Positions 59,330 to 64,000 of a stretch of DNA of 64,000 nt are shown here, in pieces (position 1 is the stretch's first letter; the number at the start of each line of letters is the position of its first letter). Made by a program: the position numbers and the translations under genes. Below the pieces are notes generated by a model, which searched no databases, was not told the DNA's origin, and saw only the letters and a program-made list of their open reading frames with translations. Source of the DNA: Labia minor (lineage: Eukaryota; Arthropoda; Insecta; Dermaptera; Spongiphoridae). The stretch is from positions 45,834,734 to 45,898,733 of the forward strand of contig OY720350.1 in the NCBI GenBank assembly GCA_963082975.1. The letters run 5' to 3'.

Positions 59330-59976
59330 AATAAGTTGACCTGAGGCCAGGTCCGAACCGACCGACGGTTTGAAGTAAATTAATTTCCAGCTACAGAAAC
59401 AATTTCAAATAATTTTAATATATCTATTAATGTAATAAAAACAGATATGGATACATAAATAATAAATATAAACATTTTTAATTTTATTTTATTTATAATA
59501 TATATGCAAGACCAGGCTGTGACGTCATGAATGACTGGATGACGTGATATAATTTTAAATCAAGAAAAAACTAATAAATATGATTTTTCTCTAGGATAAA
59601 ACCAATACAAAGTGCATGATTCGTGGTGATATGTAAAAAAATCTCCTCATTTGAAATTTGGTGTGAAAATAACCCTTCCCTTCCTATCGTAGATCGCTAA
59701 TACTACCACTTCCGGTTTCCGGATTTGCACCAAAAGTTGATCAATTCATCCCACTGATGCATTAAGTAAATATACCAAATTTCATCAAAATCCGTTGAGC
59801 CGTTCAGGCTGTACACATCTATACGGACAGACAGACGGACAGACGGACGGACAGACATCATGCTAAAAATACTTTTTTCTGTTTTGAAAATGCATGATTC
59901 GTGGAGATATGTAAAAATCTCCACATGTGAAATTTGGTGTGAAAACAATACCTCCCTTACTATCGTCGGTCGGTAA
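59330..59976 (-). mobile_element. Family A element, copy 14 (two-ended)
   Basis: Left hairpin end ATAAGTTGACCTGAGGCCAGGTC, right inverse TTACCGACCGACG. The first octamer TGACGTCA is intact and the second is mutated (tgacgtga). The tetranucleotide tract is long (59823-59853). Confidence 0.88.
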
Positions 59977-60821
59977 AAATGTTTATTTCACTATAATTTG
60001 TTTAATATTATTATAACATTAAATTAAAAAATGATAATCGCATTATTGAAAGTAGAGAATAGGCTCATTGTTTTATATATAATACAAAAAAAAAAAAATA
60101 AAAAGGCGAGGAATAATGGATGTTATTCTTTTATAATAATGAATAGAAGAAAAATTACCGTTGAAGACGTGGCAGAGTGGCAAACTCTCGATAAAAATTA
60201 ATCATCGCGTATCGATTGATACCGAAAGTTTAGATTCCACCACGATACAGATTAATCCTTGACTCTTTCGTTCTTCCACCCTTTTTTTTTTCTTCGGCTT
60301 GGTCTACTTCTTTTAATTGGTCTTCCTGTCGTTTCTCTTTTAATAAGTTAACTTTTTATCGACAGAAAAAAATAACATTTGAAAAGTAATTAAGAACTTA
60401 GAGCATATCTACCGTTAATGGACGTAAGGCAAGGGATGCAATTATAGGGGGGGGATTTATAACCATCTATTAGAAAGTTCCAACCCTGGATCATTTACAA
60501 TTAATCGAAAATAAGCTGGTTTTTGTAGTAACCGATTTTTAATTTCAGAATGGCTATTATAATATTAGTCTCCATTTTCAAATTAAAGTTAAAAAGTTAT
60601 ATTTTTGTTTAATTACTAAAAAGAAATCAGCTAAGGTACCTTAATTGTTTTCTAAAAGAAAAGAAAAATAGATTATTGCTATAAATATGAAAATTTGAAA
60701 AATATTAGTGGATCAATGGAATGGGTAAATTACATATACATTTAATGACTCTTTTGAATATTTATTTATAATTACTGTGTTAAATTAATTTTAATTAATA
60801 TTTGTTTGAATATAAATATTC
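59977..60821. other. Spacer with weak tRNA-like block
   Basis: 60162-60250 has an A-box-like 'gtggcagagtggc' and, ~55 bases on, a poor B box 'agtttagattcc', with GTGG/CCAC pairing. It is at best a tRNA-Ser/Leu-type relic. The rest is AT-rich with a G8 run near 60449. Confidence 0.4.
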
Positions 60822-61912
60822 CTACTATCTCGTCAGAAAATTTTCGATGTCGAGATTTTGATGTTTTTATACGTTTAAAAGGTCCCTGATTCATTTTCAC
60901 TAAGGTTGAGAAAAATGTCTGTCTGGGTGTGTGTGTGTGTGTGTATGTGTGTGTGTGTTACAAGATTACGCAAAAACGGTTTGAGCTAGAATCATGAATT
61001 TTGGTACGCGGGCATTATGCAAAATTCGTAGTTTTCTAACAACATTTGAGAAATGTAGCTCAACCGGAAGAGGGTCTTAACTACAACGTTTTGTTTTTTT
61101 TTCCCTCTAAAGTGACCGTAAGAATAAAGATATATGTTTGATAATTTTTCACATGATTAAAAATTGTATAAAACTGCTATATATAGAATTTCAGCTTGAT
61201 TGAATCGCTGAAAGTACCGGAATTAATTTAACACGTTGACTAGCAATCACGCTCCAACATGTGACGTGGTGCCAATCAACAAAGAGCCAAACACGCGCTG
61301 GTTTAATAAATATCATTGATTAATTTTAATTTGTAATTTAATTTAAATATAATATACGAGGGGTGTTCAAAGTATTCTCGGTATAGGTATGAAGGAAAAA
61401 GCAGAAACTTCTAACTAAAATTTATTTTTCTTTGTAGTCCCCCATAACCTCAATACACTTGTTTGCTCGGGAAACTAACTTTTGAATTCCCTCTAAAAAA
61501 TATTTTTCCTCCTTGTCCTCAAAATGTGCGTTAATTTCCACCTTCAGTTTTTCATCGTTAGAAAAACGTTTTCCACGAAGATCTTTTTTTTTAGGTTGGG
61601 GAACAAGAAGTATCACTGGGGGCAAGGTCTGGGCTGTAAGGTGTATGCTTTATTTCTTCAAAGCATTTTTCTCAACATTGTCGCATCAGTCATTCTGGTC
61701 TTCTTACACCAACGATAATTAGATTAGTGCTAATGATAAATAAATGAAATTTTGAGGTTATGTTCTCAGGGAGTGTCGTTACCAACTGAAATAATTTAAA
61801 TACCTTCGTCACTGCTAAATTACCCCGTTACCGAGAATACTTTGAACACCCCTCGTATAGGTTAATTAATCCAATTCAAATTTGCGAGATAGTCGAGTGG
61901 AGACACTCCAGA
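60822..61912 (+). mobile_element. Family B Helentron-like element, copy 6, interrupted
   Basis: Left end CTACTATCTCG at 60822 and 3' end 'gcgagatagtcgagtggagacactccaga' at 61912. The two halves are separated by the mariner insertion at 61357-61855. Removing that insertion and one TA restores the family layout. A (GT)n tract at 60927-60958 corresponds to the CA tract of copy 3. Confidence 0.88.
61357..61855 (-). mobile_element. Mariner deletion derivative, copy 2, nested in family B
   Basis: CGAGGGGTGTTCAAAGTATT and its exact inverse, flanked by TA (61355-61356, 61856-61857). Internal minus-strand frame 61422-61625 encodes only the mariner transposase C terminus ('KYFLEGIQKLVSRANKCIEV'). No catalytic residues remain. 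Near-identical to 53163-53656. Confidence 0.93.
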
Positions 61913-63290
61913 TTTTTTTTCTATTGATATCATTTCTCTTACCGACCATATGACCACTTTCGTTTACACTACATTTTATAATCAAATTCGCTTTATTTTT
62001 CTTATTGTATATCTATATTTATATGTGATATACAAGAGGAAAATTAATTTCTGAATCAATAATCAAATTCAAAATATTTAGTCACTTATATAATTTATAT
62101 TCATATATAAATTCATTTCATGTCAATTTTAATTATTTGAACAAATATGATTTTTTATATATTTATTAATATAATATTTAAACAATAATTTTTATTTATA
62201 TTTTAGAATCTATTTTATAATATTTCAAAAGATATAGTATATATATAGAACACATTAATATATAATAAATTAGAAAAATTTGGCATAACAACAATGATCG
62301 AATTGCATTTTGATTTAAACCACCCTACTATTCCCTCCTCCACCCCATTGATTCCCTTTGACCATCACTTTTAATCATTTATACTGAAATAGCTATGTTA
62401 ACTGTGCGGAAATTTCATCCATAAAATGAATTTTTTAAATTTTACGAATATTAACCAGATATAAAATATATTTTTTTAATTTAGTTAAATTGAATAATAT
62501 TCAATGTCAAAATGAAAATTGAAAATATAATCATGGAAATGTCACTAGTGGTACGGGATGCGGTTAACCACATTCAAGCTGGGTGCGCTTTATTCATTTT
62601 CATTTCGCTTTGTCTTTTCATATTGTAATAATAAACAAATATATATATATATATCTGTATACAATATTTAATGTTTGTTATAACACAAAAGAAAATTTCC
62701 TAATAAAATAATTATAATATATAAAATATATACTAATAATTCGAATTAAAACAATTGGGAATAGTCAAGAGTATAGAGTGTACCAATTCAACTTTTTAGT
62801 CTTAAAAAAACCAAATTTTTAAATTAGTTACTTAACTTTACCTATATATACATGAATAAGGGGAAATGCAATCAATAAAAAATTCAAAATTGAGTTTTTT
62901 GTTTTATTATTGTTTGAATGTGAGCAGTGTAGCTCAAAAAATTTAAATCGACTTTAAGATGTGTGTATGCATGAATTCAGTTTTACCAAAATTGTATTTT
63001 TATTTAATTTAATTTTTTTACTGATCGAAAGAACTACTTTACATCATTGATTTTACACATTTTTGCAAGTTTATCCACAACAATTTAGGTATATTGAATA
63101 ATTGACTTGAAGAAGGATTTCCTATTTTCGGAATTAGTGAGTAGATGAGGTTAAATGACATGTCAAAGATTTTAAAAATAATTATTGAATAAAAAAATAT
63201 TAAATAAATAATTCTTTATTCAAAAACATTATCTCTGTGTATATGTAATATTTTTTTTAATAACATTTTTTTTTGTAAGTTCATTTTCCA
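61913..63290. other. AT-rich spacer
   Basis: No gene or repeat end recognised; (TA)n at 62640-62656. Confidence 0.5.
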
Positions 63291-63370
63291 GTGCCGCCCT
63301 AACCACATGGCTAAATGGGCTATAGCCCCAGGGCGCAAGCCTTTTGAGGCGGCAATTTTTTATTTGCGAT
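63291..63370 (+). mobile_element. Single hAT-like GC-rich end
   Basis: CAGTGCCGCCCTAACCACATGG followed by 'gggcgcaag' resembles the ends of hAT MITEs such as the one at 36870. I did not find the inverted partner or an 8-bp duplication, so the extent is uncertain. Confidence 0.4.
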
Positions 63371-63669
63371 ATTGTAAAAATTTATTTTTCATTTTATTAG
63401 TTTTTACTTATTTTTAAATTAAAACACTTCTTAAAATATTAAACTGATTTTTATTTCTTTCAAATGTGCTGAAAAACGATAGATAGAGAAGGGCAACGCG
63501 AAATAGGAGTAACATCCTACCGATCGTACTTTTGTTTCAGTCGCATTTGAACTGTCGGAGCTGTACTGGAGTTAATAGTACTGGAGTTAATATAAGACCA
63601 CCAATTATATAATAGTTCCGATCAAGTTCTAAGGATTAGACTAAAAACTGATCGGAACTGTCATTATTG
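63371..63669. other. Unassigned spacer
   Basis: AT-rich, then ordinary-complexity text with near-duplicate 'tggagttaatagtactggagttaatata'. Nothing recognised. Confidence 0.4.
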
Positions 63670-63992
63670 AGATAATCCCCTCAAATCTGGGTAAACATTT
63701 ATCTCTTCGTTGTCGATAACTTCCTAGTGGAAGTGTCGTGGCCCTAATAACTCCACAGGAGTCATAGAGTGTTCATGGGAAAATTTGTGGTTTCCCCTTG
63801 CCTTCTTCGGTGGGGCAGCCGATGTTAAATTGAATTAAATTTTTATATTTATTAATTTTAATTAATTAATTAATTAAATTAATTAAATTAATTAAATAAA
63901 TATATAATCTTGAGTTCTATGCTGGGATTCGAACTCAGCCTTCCTGTGTAGAAATCTAGTACTCTACCCACTCAGCCATGCTGCCCCTCAAA
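63670..63992 (-). repeat. tRNA-derived SINE
   Basis: Read on the minus strand: a tRNA-like head with A box 'tggctgagtgggtagagt' (about 63978-63961) and B box GAGTTCGAATCCC (about 63938-63926), in good tRNA spacing. An AATT-rich microsatellite (63852-63898) follows, and then the conserved core shared with 3533-3707. The head is close to a real tRNA but lacks a complementary acceptor stem. The copy may continue past the window edge. Confidence 0.7.
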
Positions 63993-64000
63993 CATTTATA

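Noticed and set aside
60162-60250. tRNA-Ser/Leu gene
   Set aside because: A-box-like text and a GTGG/CCAC pairing exist, but the B box is degenerate and the anticodon arm does not fold.

Overview
The window looks like a very AT-rich arthropod (probably insect) nuclear genome segment. The reasons are spliced-gene architecture, hAT, Tc1/mariner and non-LTR elements of animal type, tRNA-derived SINEs, abundant (TA)n and (GA)n microsatellites, and repeats carrying the widespread arthropod rolling-circle-element phrase 'acggctcaacggattttgatgaa'. There is no bacterial-type gene organisation. I cannot name the species.

Host coding content is minimal. I can support one host exon, 38677-38843 (+), with acceptor AG and donor GTAAGC. 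It encodes the membrane-spanning part of an LHFPL-type tetraspan protein. A GC-richer TATA-containing block at about 21300-21453, ending in a GTAAGC donor, is a weak candidate 5' exon or promoter. Everything else reads as intron or intergenic DNA filled with transposable elements.

Two non-autonomous repeat families dominate. Family A (about 640 bp; nine two-ended copies plus at least five fragments, about 11% of the window) starts TTACCGACCGACG. It ends with the inverse of that motif followed by a GACCTG/CAGGTC hairpin and TTATT. Most copies carry a pair of TGACGTCA (CRE/ATF-type) palindromes or point-mutated versions of them. Family B (about 590 bp; three uninterrupted copies, one interrupted copy, fragments) has unrelated sequence but the same plan: ACTATCTCGC at the 5' end, the inverse near the 3' end, then a GAGTG/CACTC hairpin. 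I infer that both are Helentron-like (rolling-circle) non-autonomous elements. A third, mosaic set (C) near 4-5.5, 10.8 and 54.7-55.5 kb is also Helitron-like.

DNA transposons include a 3.2-kb hAT element (32467-35657) with 8-bp target duplications and a 568-codon transposase ORF. A deletion has pushed the end of its dimerisation domain out of frame. Two hAT MITEs (36870-37240, 47439-47830), two related long-TIR MITEs (41795-42297, 55940-56274), and mariner-type deletion derivatives (28349-29120, 53163-53656, 58204-58678, 61357-61855) are also present. The last mariner is nested inside a family B copy.

Retroelements are decayed fragments of one non-LTR reverse transcriptase family (6665-7600, 26495-27370, 30898-31065, 42395-42640) and tRNA-headed SINEs (30395-30625, 63670-63992). 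None of the transposon reading frames appears fully functional. The order region by region is: repeat-rich 0-12 kb; AT-rich 12-25 kb with few elements; RT, mariner, SINE and hAT at 25-37 kb; the host exon at 38.7 kb; repeat-rich 40-48 kb; AT-rich and mosaic 48-64 kb.
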